Shown here piece by piece: positions 43,318 through 50,827 of a DNA stretch of 64,000 nucleotides; the stretch's first letter is position 1, and every line of letters begins with the position of its first letter. The position numbers and the translations under genes were made by a program. Below the pieces are notes generated by a model. That model ran no database searches and was not told the DNA's origin. It was given only the letters and a program-made list of their open reading frames with translations. The DNA comes from Singulisphaera sp. GP187 (GTDB taxonomy: Bacteria > Planctomycetota > Phycisphaerae > Phycisphaerales > SM1A02), in NCBI GenBank assembly GCA_945871915.1, contig CAMBXO010000003.1, positions 159,794 to 223,793 on the forward strand. Direction: 5' to 3'.

Positions 43318-43995
43318 ATGCGAAGACTTCTGATTTCATTGTGCGTTGTCTCAAGTGCTCTGCTTGCAGGCGGCGATGCGGAATCTGCTGCGCCCGCTCG
43401 CGTTGGATATGCATGGCCATTGCCTACCTGCGTCGCGTGTGCCGGTCCGCTTGGCACAACACCCATCGTGCGAGTGTTGGTGGACGCCAAAGATCCATCG
43501 ATCCAGGGCCGTGAAGTTCGCTTCTGTCAAGAATCATGCATTGCCACATTTGATGCCAACCGCCCGAAGTACCTCAAGGCAGCGGATGCAACGATCGAAG
43601 TGCAAGAAATGCCCTCGTACCCTCGGATTCACTGCATCGTGATGCCGGACGAGGCGCTTCCTGATCCAAATTCACCCGATGCCGACGAGGCCAAGACGGT
43701 GGTGGTTGGAAACCAATTGGTCAGGGTCTGCTGCGCACAATGTGTTCGCAAAGTGAAACGAAATCCAACGCTGCACCTCGCAGCCCTGCAAAACGCATTC
43801 TCAATTTCCCAACCTCGAACCGATGCCACGCAACGCTGCCCAACATGCGGAAAGGACTTACCCACAACGCCAGTTGAAACTCTGATCGCTGGTCGCTTGG
43901 TGCGTGTGTGTTGCGATGGCTGCAAAGCCTCCGCCGAAAAATCCCCAGCGGCCACGCTTGCAAAAATGGATCAAGCGACGAAGAATCCAAAGTGA
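43318..43995 (+). CDS. Exported protein with three Cys-rich (YHS/TRASH-like) units
   Basis: 225 residues. The signal peptide is MRRLLISLCVVSSALLAGGDAESAAPA. Unit 1 has CVACAGPLG and VRFCQESCIATFDANRPKYL. Unit 2 has VVVGNQLVRVCCAQCVRKVKRNPTLHLAAL. Unit 3 has CPTCGKDLPTTPVETLIAGRLVRVCCDGCKASAEKSPAATLAKMD. The recurring VRVCCxxC after a two-strand hairpin resembles YHS/TRASH metal-binding modules. It is likely a periplasmic metal-binding protein; the metal is unknown. It follows the dnaK terminator and converges on the ArsR-methyltransferase gene. Confidence 0.78.
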   Translation: MRRLLISLCVVSSALLAGGDAESAAPARVGYAWPLPTCVACAGPLGTTPIVRVLVDAKDPSIQGREVRFCQESCIATFDANRPKYLKAADATIEVQEMPSYPRIHCIVMPDEALPDPNSPDADEAKTVVVGNQLVRVCCAQCVRKVKRNPTLHLAALQNAFSISQPRTDATQRCPTCGKDLPTTPVETLIAGRLVRVCCDGCKASAEKSPAATLAKMDQATKNPK

Positions 43996-44030
43996 TCACA
44001 ACGGCATTCCGGGATGCTGACCGCGAAAAC

Positions 44031-45026
44031 CTAGACCTTTCGCGTGTGACCTTGCGTCTGCCTTCGGAAAAACGCTGCAAACAATCCGGGGCCGCCAGTC
44101 TTAGGCTCTGGAGGCAACAGCCTGTGCCGTACCAGCGACATAGATGCCTCGCTGCCAAATTGTCGCAGCGCCGCCTCGCCAAAGCCAAGATGGAGATGCC
44201 CCATATTGGCTGCATACGAACGGCGGTCGTGCGGCATGAGATCGATAATCAAGAGTGGTCCGTCATCACGAATGCACCGGCCTGCTTCCCGTAGAACGGA
44301 TGCTGGGTCGGGAACATGATGAAGCACCAGCATCATTACCGCGGCGTTGGCTTCTGCATCTTTGAGTGGAAGCGCTTCAAGGGTGCCTTGGCGAAACTGA
44401 ATGTTTCGACACGATGCGAGTCGCTTTTTCGCCGCGTCCAGCATGGTGCGCTCGCGATCAACCGCGATCACCTTGTGCACGCACGGCGCGAGCAATTGCG
44501 AAGCCTCACCTGTTCCGCAACCAAGATCCGCCACCACCCACTGCGGATCAAGTAATTCAAGGAGCGCCAGCGCCGTCAGCCGCTCGCCAAATAAGTCCCG
44601 CCGAACTTCGCTCCATTCGCCGCCGAGCCTTCCAAAGAATGCGCGGCTATCCACTCGACGACCCGCAAGCACACTCGCTAGCCGAGTGAGGTCCTGAACG
44701 GCTTCGGGATGTCGAGCCAGCGATGGCTTGACCAATTGCCAGAGTGTTTGAGCTTCGGCAGGCATGGCGGCACCTGCCAAGCGGTAAAGGCCCGATGGCC
44801 CCTCGCTGCGTCGAACCACCCACCCACCCTCGAACAAGGTTTTCAAGTGGCGACTTGCAGTGCTTTGCGGAACTTGCAGTGTGCGAGCCAATTCACCGAC
44901 GCCGAGTTCCTCGACCTCAAGCAACGCCAGAACACGCCATCGCACAAGATCGCCCATGGCGGCAAGTCGTCCCAGCAACTCGTTGGATCGCTGCAAGCCC
45001 TCGCGTGAACCTGACGCACCTGCCAC
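44031..45026 (-). CDS. ArsR-type regulator fused to a SAM-dependent methyltransferase
   Basis: 331 residues. The winged helix (~15-95) is LAAMGDLVRWRVLALLEVEELGVGELARTLQVPQSTASRHLKTLFEGGWVVRRSEGPSGLYRL. It lacks the Cys-x-Cys metal site of classic ArsR sensors. The class I methyltransferase (~140-300) has ADLGCGTGEASQLLAP (motif I), VIAVDRERTMLDAAKKRL, LKDAEANAAVMMLVLHHVPDPASVLREAGRCI and LLIIDLMPH. Homologous fusions are commonly found beside methionine-cycle genes. I infer that it senses SAM or SAH rather than methylating a substrate, but that is unproven. It lies 9 bases after the TPR lipoprotein gene on the same strand. Confidence 0.87.
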   Translation of the reverse strand: MAGASGSREGLQRSNELLGRLAAMGDLVRWRVLALLEVEELGVGELARTLQVPQSTASRHLKTLFEGGWVVRRSEGPSGLYRLAGAAMPAEAQTLWQLVKPSLARHPEAVQDLTRLASVLAGRRVDSRAFFGRLGGEWSEVRRDLFGERLTALALLELLDPQWVVADLGCGTGEASQLLAPCVHKVIAVDRERTMLDAAKKRLASCRNIQFRQGTLEALPLKDAEANAAVMMLVLHHVPDPASVLREAGRCIRDDGPLLIIDLMPHDRRSYAANMGHLHLGFGEAALRQFGSEASMSLVRHRLLPPEPKTGGPGLFAAFFRRQTQGHTRKV

Positions 45027-45035
45027 GTGCGTCGC

Positions 45036-45722
45036 TCAACTTCCTCGCGGAAGTGCGAGCGTTGGACCCAGAATCTGGCCACGCTCTTGAAGAGCCGCTC
45101 GCACCCGAGGATCTTCTGGATTGATGCCGTACGCCTGCCGCAGGCGACGCAACGCTTGTTCGCCATTACCAAGCTGATCTTGCAACATGGCCATGCGGTA
45201 ATAGGGTTCCGTGCTCTTGGCAATGTCAAAGCCCTGATCAAATTCAATCGCTGAGTCGAGCGCCTGCTTGGCGGAATCGAGATCATTCACTTGCTCCGCA
45301 ATGGTTGCCAAGCGGCAATAGGCTTCCGGGCTTCGAAGTTCGGCCCCAGCATTTCGCAGAAGCAAATAAATTTTTCCCGTATCTCCCTGCTTCTCCATGC
45401 AGGCCGCCAAGGCAAAGATCACGTCCAAGTCGCCGGGATGTCGTGCCACCGCAACTTCTAATGCACGACGCCCTTCCTTGAGATCACCCAAGCACACCAT
45501 GGCACGACCGTAGGCGTATTGAGCCCCCCAACTTCCCGGATTCGCTTCGACCACCGGCTTGATCAGATCACTGGCTTCTTCACAACGGTCATGCTTCAGC
45601 AGAAAATCTGCTTGTTGAATTGTGGAATCGGTGGGCGGCGGGCCTTGGCAACCCATGGCTGCAAGGACGGCAGGCACCACGGCGAGAGTGACCAAAGTTC
45701 GAATTCTGGGAAGTCGGCTCAT
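45036..45722 (-). CDS. TPR-repeat lipoprotein
   Basis: 228 residues. Lipoprotein signal MSRLPRIRTLVTLAVVPAVLAAMGC-QGPP, with lipobox AAMGC. The mature part is about five tetratricopeptide-like repeats, for example ADFLLKHDRCEEASDLIKPVVEANPGSWGAQYAYGRAMVCLGDLKEGRRALEVAVARHPGDLDVIFALAACMEKQ. A final EQALRRLRQAYGINPEDPRVRAALQERG repeat ends the array. TPR lipoproteins usually scaffold envelope complexes. It leads a two-gene unit with the ArsR-methyltransferase, a functional link that is not obvious. Confidence 0.82.
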   Translation of the reverse strand: MSRLPRIRTLVTLAVVPAVLAAMGCQGPPPTDSTIQQADFLLKHDRCEEASDLIKPVVEANPGSWGAQYAYGRAMVCLGDLKEGRRALEVAVARHPGDLDVIFALAACMEKQGDTGKIYLLLRNAGAELRSPEAYCRLATIAEQVNDLDSAKQALDSAIEFDQGFDIAKSTEPYYRMAMLQDQLGNGEQALRRLRQAYGINPEDPRVRAALQERGQILGPTLALPRGS

Positions 45723-45772
45723 GGGTGGGAATGATAGGGTTCAGTGTGGCCCAATGCGTCCCCACCAATGCA

Positions 45773-46132
45773 ATGCTTCCCATGGTGCTGTTGCGCCATC
45801 AATTACCTGACGCCACCCATCATTTCGATCTCTTACTCGCGCCCCGTCCCGTCATACAGGATGAAGAACGAGACGTGGCGACATGGCGATGCACTGCGGA
45901 TCCGTGTGCCTTGCAACCGGGCGATGCAACCTTGATTCAACGAATTGCGCCACACCGTGGGTTGTATTTGCGGCTGCTTGAAGCGCGAGAACTTGGTGGC
46001 GATCGAGGAGTGGTTGCCATCGTGCGATCGGGGTCTCACCGATGGGTCGACGGACAACTTGAATTGACCATTCAAGATCTGGGGACAAGGCGCTACCTTG
46101 TGACGCTTGATCGCATCGAACGATTGACCTAG
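45773..46132 (+). CDS. Stand-alone LigD-type phosphoesterase-like domain
   Basis: 119 residues from ATG 45773 (MLPMVLLRHQLPDATHHFDLLLAPRPV). The track start at 45725 is only two bases from the divergent lipoprotein start, which is possible but tight. The layout L-x-x-H-x(6-7)-H-H-F-D-L-L-L...ATWRC...ALQPGDATLIQRIAPHRGLYL...GGDRGVVAIVRSGSHRWV...LEL matches the small beta-barrel 3'-phosphoesterase domain of bacterial LigD. It occurs as a free-standing protein in planctomycetes. The conserved His and Asp (HHFDL) are kept. LigD PE domains trim 3' ends in non-homologous end joining, but no Ku or ligase gene is nearby. Function in this short form is unproven. Confidence 0.6.
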   Translation: MLPMVLLRHQLPDATHHFDLLLAPRPVIQDEERDVATWRCTADPCALQPGDATLIQRIAPHRGLYLRLLEARELGGDRGVVAIVRSGSHRWVDGQLELTIQDLGTRRYLVTLDRIERLT

Positions 46133-46183
46133 ACGCGGCGATGGTGCGCGGCCGCGCCTTCATGCATCGCGCTTCGGCCACCA

Positions 46184-46726
46184 CTACGCCGAAACAAACG
46201 CATCGCGGACGAGCACGATCCATGTGATCAACGCGCATGGAAGTTTGACGAGAGATCCAAGCACGCGACCCACTGCCGCTCCGATGGCTGGTCGAACAGC
46301 GTCTCGAATTGTTCGGCTTCGAAAGATCATCTCGCCTGCCATCGCCCCGGCCGCAACGCCAAAGAGCGCACCACCAATGGAGCCAATCAGCGGCGCCGGA
46401 ACGAATACGGTTCCCGCAATGACTCCCACCAATCCGCCGACCATGCTTCCGATGACGCCAGAGCGGCTTGCGCCACCTGCTTTCGCTCCGGCGGCTCCAG
46501 CTAAAAACTCCAGCAATTCCCCGAGCAAAGCCGCGGCAGCCGCAATAAAGAGCGTTGGCAATCCAAATGGAAGCGGGCCATCGCCCCACATCATGGACGC
46601 CCCATCCGCGATCGCCGCAATGCCAATCATGACCCATGCCGCGGGGATGCCAAGCGGCGTAACAAGCACACCGAAAAAACCGATCAATGCAAAACTTGCC
46701 GCTCCCGCGTACTCCAACCACATCAC
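46184..46726 (-). CDS. DUF456-family membrane protein
   Basis: 180 residues, almost wholly hydrophobic. Segments include YAGAASFALIGFFGVLVTPLGIPAAWVMIGIAAIA, LPTLFIAAAAALLGELLEFLAGAAGAKAGGASRSGVIGSMVGGLVGVIAGTVFVPAPLIGSIGGALFGVAAGAMAGEM and a C-terminal VKLPCALITWIVLV. The LGE(L)xEF and GxxxGxxxG glycine zippers are the DUF456 signature. Inner membrane; function unknown. Its ATG overlaps the stop of the UVR-motif gene (ATGA), so the two are coupled. Confidence 0.85.
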   Translation of the reverse strand: MMWLEYAGAASFALIGFFGVLVTPLGIPAAWVMIGIAAIADGASMMWGDGPLPFGLPTLFIAAAAALLGELLEFLAGAAGAKAGGASRSGVIGSMVGGLVGVIAGTVFVPAPLIGSIGGALFGVAAGAMAGEMIFRSRTIRDAVRPAIGAAVGRVLGSLVKLPCALITWIVLVRDAFVSA

Positions 46727-47463
46727 GGCGAGCCTTCCATGATGCGAAGCTCATCCCGCAGGATCGCCGCCAATTCATAATTCTCAGCGAGCACCGCTTG
46801 CTGCAGCCTTCGCTCCAACTCAACACGCTGGCTTGCTGGAAGTTTGAGTGTGATCGCGTCAAGCAACGCGCGAAGGAGCGTACTTTCGGGTGACGCTTCC
46901 GCTTGATGACTTTGGCCCTGTTTCTGAAGTGAGCCGTGAACACGAAGCAAACCATTCTCGAGCGCCGCCTTGGCAAGATCGCGGCGGCCCGATGCAATGG
47001 CCATGGCTGCGTCCGCGCGAGCGATCATGGCCAGTTCGTGAGGTCGCCAGGGTTCGAAGCGTTTCCGATCGCCTACATCCGCAGCACGAGCCGCAACAAG
47101 ATCCAGCGCCCGCACATTGTCTTCTGCATCTCGGCGAGCACGCATCCAATCTTCCAGCATCGCGCAGGCAAGCCCTCGCTGTCGCCGCTGAGACATAACG
47201 GACGCAAGTTGGGTCACCGCGTTCAAGTCCAAGAGCGACTGAGTCTCACGATTGGAAGCCGCCACAGGTTGCATGGGAGTCACCTCAGGTTGAACTTCAC
47301 TGCCATCAACCCCAGCCGGCGGGCCATCCGCCTCCATCTGGAGAATGCCCAATTCAACCCGAACCTGAATCAAAACCCTGCCATCCACCCCCTGGAATCG
47401 CCGAACATCCAGCTTGCCCGGTCGCCAAGGCCACTCCTGAAGGGATTGCGTAAGGTCAGTCAT
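46723..47463 (-). CDS. UVR-motif protein of unknown function
   Basis: 246 residues. The N-terminus (TQSLQEWPWRPGKLDVRRFQGVDGRVLIQVRVELGILQMEADGPPAGVDGSEVQPEV) is beta-rich. The middle is helical (QRRQRGLACAMLEDWMRARRDAEDNVRALDLVAARAADVGDRKRFEPWRPHELAMIARADAAMAIASGRRDLAKAALENGL). The C-terminal ~35 residues, SQRVELERRLQQAVLAENYELAAILRDELRIME, form a UvrB/UvrC (UVR) helical hairpin of the kind also used by McsA and ClpC for protein contacts. It is coupled to the downstream DUF456 gene. The same arrangement is frequent in planctomycetes, but its purpose is unknown. Confidence 0.75.
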   Translation of the reverse strand: MTDLTQSLQEWPWRPGKLDVRRFQGVDGRVLIQVRVELGILQMEADGPPAGVDGSEVQPEVTPMQPVAASNRETQSLLDLNAVTQLASVMSQRRQRGLACAMLEDWMRARRDAEDNVRALDLVAARAADVGDRKRFEPWRPHELAMIARADAAMAIASGRRDLAKAALENGLLRVHGSLQKQGQSHQAEASPESTLLRALLDAITLKLPASQRVELERRLQQAVLAENYELAAILRDELRIMEGSP

Positions 47464-47577
47464 GATTGGAATGCCGGATGATGCTATCTCAAAATAGATG
47501 AAAATCAGTTGACTTTGGTGGTGGAACGACCCACCCCTGCCGATCTACCATGCAGGACCCAAGGCAGTCCGCACCCC

Positions 47578-48519
47578 ATGGCTCGTTTTAATACTCAGTC
47601 TGACCTTCATGTTTACATGAAGCAGATCAACAATGTGTCCCTCCTTACTCCCGAACAGGAGAAGGAGCTTGGCTGGCGCATCATTAATGATGATGATCAG
47701 TCTGCCAAGGAGCACATGATCAAAGCGAATTTACGGTTGGTGATTGCCATCAGTAAAAACTATTCGCATCGCGGACTTGCCATGGCGGACTTAGTCGAAG
47801 AAGGCAACATTGGATTGATCCGTGCCGTCGAGGGGTTCGATCCAGCACAGGGTGCCCGATTTAGTACCTATGCAAGTTGGTGGATCAAGCAGGCGATCAA
47901 GCGCACGCTGATCAATGCCGTGCAGCCGATTCACATTCCGGCCTACATGGTCGAAATGATCGTTCGCTACAAGCAGGCTCAGCGCAAATTTGAAGAAGCG
48001 CATGGTCGTCAACCAAGCCTGCAGGAACTGAGTCAGGAGACCAGCATTCCACCCAAAAAACTTGAGATTGTGAAACGAGCCATCAAGGCTCGCAGCACAC
48101 CAACACAGGCTCCGGGGAAAGACGACGGCAGCAGTTCAGATTTTGCAGACTTGTTTCAGGACACTCAGACACCGGATGCGGAATCCAAGGTGACCGATCG
48201 CGAGGATCTTGGATATATTCTGAAATTGCTGGATTCGATCGACCAGCGAGATGCTCGTGTCTTGCGATTGCGGTTTGGTCTTGAGGGGCAAGAGCCTCTT
48301 ACGCTGAAGCAGATCGGCGAAACCGTGGGTCTAACCCGCGAGCGCGTCCGGCAGATTGCTGACGAAGCCCTAAAGAAACTGCATTCCAGACTGACCGAGG
48401 GGAAACCGAGTCAATGGATTCGCGAAGATGGTCTGCCGTTTGTGGTTCCAGTTGCAACTGCGAAGCGGCGCGGTCGACCACCTGGAAGTGCTCGCAAGGC
48501 CACACCCAAAGACAACTGA
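47578..48519 (+). CDS. Primary-type sigma-70 factor (RpoD/SigA-like, short)
   Basis: 313 residues from ATG 47578 (MARFNTQSDLHVYMKQINNVSLLTPEQEKELGWRI); the track adds 23. It lacks region 1.1. Region 1.2 is at the N-terminus. Region 2 is MIKANLRLVIAISKNYSHRGLAMADLVEEGNIGLIRAVEGFDPAQGARFSTYASWWIKQAIKRTL. Region 3 has HIPAYMVEMIVRYKQAQRKFEEAHGRQPSLQELSQ. Region 4 is LDSIDQRDARVLRLRFGLEGQEPLTLKQIGETVGLTRERVRQIADEALKKLHSRL. After region 4 come ~40 extra residues with an AT-hook-like KRRGRPPGSARK, unusual for sigma factors. It could be a group 2 factor or the housekeeping factor itself. Confidence 0.92.
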   Translation: MARFNTQSDLHVYMKQINNVSLLTPEQEKELGWRIINDDDQSAKEHMIKANLRLVIAISKNYSHRGLAMADLVEEGNIGLIRAVEGFDPAQGARFSTYASWWIKQAIKRTLINAVQPIHIPAYMVEMIVRYKQAQRKFEEAHGRQPSLQELSQETSIPPKKLEIVKRAIKARSTPTQAPGKDDGSSSDFADLFQDTQTPDAESKVTDREDLGYILKLLDSIDQRDARVLRLRFGLEGQEPLTLKQIGETVGLTRERVRQIADEALKKLHSRLTEGKPSQWIREDGLPFVVPVATAKRRGRPPGSARKATPKDN

Positions 48520-48550
48520 ATCGTTTCATCGCGTTGTTTGGAATTTCGTT

Positions 48551-49681
48551 TCAGCGCGTTGTTGGAATGAACGGCATCGCGGTGATCGCAGCCTGAACAC
48601 GCTCACGCCCAAAGTCCACGCACAGCGATGGCTTGGACTCTGCAACCGCACGATCCACAATGGCCATGGCAATCGGGCGATCGAGTGTTGGGCTTAAACA
48701 TCCACTGGTCACCTGTCCAACAATGGTTTCACCTTGCAACACTTGCATGCCCTGCCTTGCACTGCGGCGACCTTCGATCAACAGCCCCACAAGCGTGCGC
48801 TTGGGTCCACCAGATGAGGCAATCGCTTGCAGTGCTCGCTGTCCAATGAATGTTCCCTCGCGTTCGTCGCCCTCGCCCTTGTTCAATTTCACAGCAAAGG
48901 CAAGACCGGCCGTCAGCGGGTCAATCTCTTCGTTGATTTCGTGGCCGTAGAGCGGCATGCCCGCTTCCAGTCGCAATGAATCGCGAGAGCCAAGACCACA
49001 TGGTTTGATCACACCATCCGCCTTGCCCATGTCCTTCAGGAAGAGACCCATTGCGAGTTTGGCCATGCTTGCGCCCAAAATGATTTCCACGCCGTCCTCT
49101 CCGGTGTAGCCAGTTCGACTGACGAGAAGTTTGACCACCATCAAACTCTTTTCTGTAAATCGATATCGCTTCAGTGTCGGAATTTCTTTGCTGAACTTTC
49201 CAATGACTTCCATCGCCTTGGGGCCCTGAATGGCCACCATCGCGGTGCTCTGCGTCTGGTCTTCCATCTTGAAGGCCATGTCACCTCGAAGGCTTTGAAA
49301 GTGCGCCACCAACTTCTCGCGGTTGCTGGCATTGCACACCATGAGGTACTCGTCCTCTTCGAGGCAATACACCAGCACATCGTCGCGGCAGCCCCCTTGC
49401 TCATTGCACACCAGCGAATACCGAATCATTCCACGCTGCATGCCAAGAATGCCGCGGGTACACACATGATCCAAAAATCGGCGTGCATGCCGACCGGTGA
49501 ATTTGAGTCGCCCCATGTGGCTGACATCAAAGAACCCTGCACTCTGCCTGCACCAACGATGCTCGTTCAGAATGCTGCCATAGGTCAGGGGCATGTCCCA
49601 TCCTGCATAGTCAGTCATGCGAGCGCCGTGCTGCACATGCAAATCATGGAAACTGGTGCGTTGCAACGAGACGGTGGTCAT
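48551..49681 (-). CDS. gcvT: Glycine cleavage system T protein (aminomethyltransferase)
   Basis: 376 residues, the normal length. It begins LQRTSFHDLHVQHGARMTDYAGWDMPLTYGSILNEHRWCRQSAGFFDVSHMGRLKFTG, the canonical GcvT start, including the Asp that contacts folate. SRTGYTGEDGVEIILG and KPCGLGSRDSLRLEAGMPLYGHEINEEIDPLTAGLAFAVKLNKGEGDEREGTFIGQRAL are intact. The C-terminal barrel ends IVGQVTSGCLSPTLDRPIAMAIVD. It transfers the aminomethyl carbon of glycine to tetrahydrofolate. gcvH and gcvP are not nearby. Its ATG overlaps the lpxD1 stop (ATGA). Confidence 0.95.
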   Translation of the reverse strand: MTTVSLQRTSFHDLHVQHGARMTDYAGWDMPLTYGSILNEHRWCRQSAGFFDVSHMGRLKFTGRHARRFLDHVCTRGILGMQRGMIRYSLVCNEQGGCRDDVLVYCLEEDEYLMVCNASNREKLVAHFQSLRGDMAFKMEDQTQSTAMVAIQGPKAMEVIGKFSKEIPTLKRYRFTEKSLMVVKLLVSRTGYTGEDGVEIILGASMAKLAMGLFLKDMGKADGVIKPCGLGSRDSLRLEAGMPLYGHEINEEIDPLTAGLAFAVKLNKGEGDEREGTFIGQRALQAIASSGGPKRTLVGLLIEGRRSARQGMQVLQGETIVGQVTSGCLSPTLDRPIAMAIVDRAVAESKPSLCVDFGRERVQAAITAMPFIPTTR

Positions 49682-50757
49682 GAGTTCTCCCTTGTTTCCT
49701 TTGAATCGTTCAGTTGCAAGCGAAGTGTTTCCACTTGCCGCTCCAACTGTTTCACACGCTTGGCCATTCCGCCAAGATCCATGGATATGAGATAGTTGCG
49801 CCTGGCCATTTGCATATCCACGGCAGGGAATCCCGCAACGCGTGCACCCGCGGGAACATCGGAAATGATTCCTGTTCTCCCACCAGCCACCACGCGGTCA
49901 CCAATTTTGAGATGGCCCGACACGCCGGCCTGTCCGCCAAGCACAACATAGTCGCCAATTTCGACACTGCCGCTGATCCCAACCAGACTCACAACAAGGC
50001 AGTGCTTGCCAATGCGTGTGCCGTGACCAATCGAAATGAGATCGGCAAACTTAGTGCCAGCGCCAATTCGAGTCTCCTCCATGGCCGATCGCTCCACCAC
50101 GCACCCGCTTCCAATCTCCACATCATCTTCCAGCACCACAATACCATTCTGCGGAATTTTCTCGTGGCGACCGCCATGCGTGGCGTACCCAAACCCGTCA
50201 CTTCCAATGACAGCGTGGGCGTGAATGGTCACTCGATTTCCCAGACGACATCCGTCGTAGACAGTCGCCCCAGGAAACAATACGCATTGGTCGCCAAGCG
50301 TGGCCCCTGCACCAACATACGCACCCGGATACAGCACGCAACGCGCTCCAACCACCGCACCTCGCTCAACCACGCTGCCGGCATGGAGTTGCGTAGACGC
50401 ACCAATCGTTGCGGAGGGATGCACAACCGCCATCGGCGATCGATCAGGTGTCGAAGCCGCTGCGTCGGCAGGCAGCGGATGCACCCGAAACCCATGCAAT
50501 GCAACCATGGCCTGGCGAAACGCAAAGTATGGATCCTTGGCCTCAAGTCGAGCTAATCCGGGGCGGGTGACGACTTCGGGCGACACGATCACTGCACTGG
50601 CTTTGGTGCTTCCGAGATGGCTGATGTAGCGCGGGTTGGCAACAAAAGTCACCTGACCATCACACGCGCTGTCGATCGACGCACACGCTGTGATCTGGAC
50701 CGCTCCGTCTCCGCGCAGCGTTGCCTGAATGTGCGAAGCCAATTCGTCGAGCCGCAT
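49678..50757 (-). CDS. lpxD: UDP-3-O-acylglucosamine N-acyltransferase, copy 1
   Basis: 359 residues. The N-terminal uridine-binding domain (MRLDELASHIQATLRGDGAVQITACASIDSACDGQVTFVANPRYISHLGSTKASAVIVSPEV) is followed by a left-handed beta-helix of hexapeptide repeats. That helix runs [85 protein letters not shown]. The catalytic His region is SIGHGTRIGKHCLVVSLVGISGSVEIGDYVVLGGQAGVSGHLKIGD. The C-terminal helix YLISMDLGGMAKRVKQLERQVETLRLQLND is a coiled coil. It makes lipid A precursor in the cytoplasm. It is divergent from bamA by 70 bases, and a hairpin (CCTCCGC/GCGGAGG) lies in the gap. Confidence 0.93.
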   Translation of the reverse strand: MRLDELASHIQATLRGDGAVQITACASIDSACDGQVTFVANPRYISHLGSTKASAVIVSPEVVTRPGLARLEAKDPYFAFRQAMVALHGFRVHPLPADAAASTPDRSPMAVVHPSATIGASTQLHAGSVVERGAVVGARCVLYPGAYVGAGATLGDQCVLFPGATVYDGCRLGNRVTIHAHAVIGSDGFGYATHGGRHEKIPQNGIVVLEDDVEIGSGCVVERSAMEETRIGAGTKFADLISIGHGTRIGKHCLVVSLVGISGSVEIGDYVVLGGQAGVSGHLKIGDRVVAGGRTGIISDVPAGARVAGFPAVDMQMARRNYLISMDLGGMAKRVKQLERQVETLRLQLNDSKETRENS

Positions 50758-50827
50758 GAGGCAGGCAGGCTAACAGCACCTCCGCAGAGCAGGGCGGAGG
50801 GCTGACGGTTATCCTCACTGCGTCCGC

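Noticed and set aside
45852-46997. 381-residue minus ORF over the LigD-like, DUF456 and UVR genes
   Set aside because: Overlaps three genes with clear family features; Arg/Trp/Cys-rich composition typical of a shadow frame.
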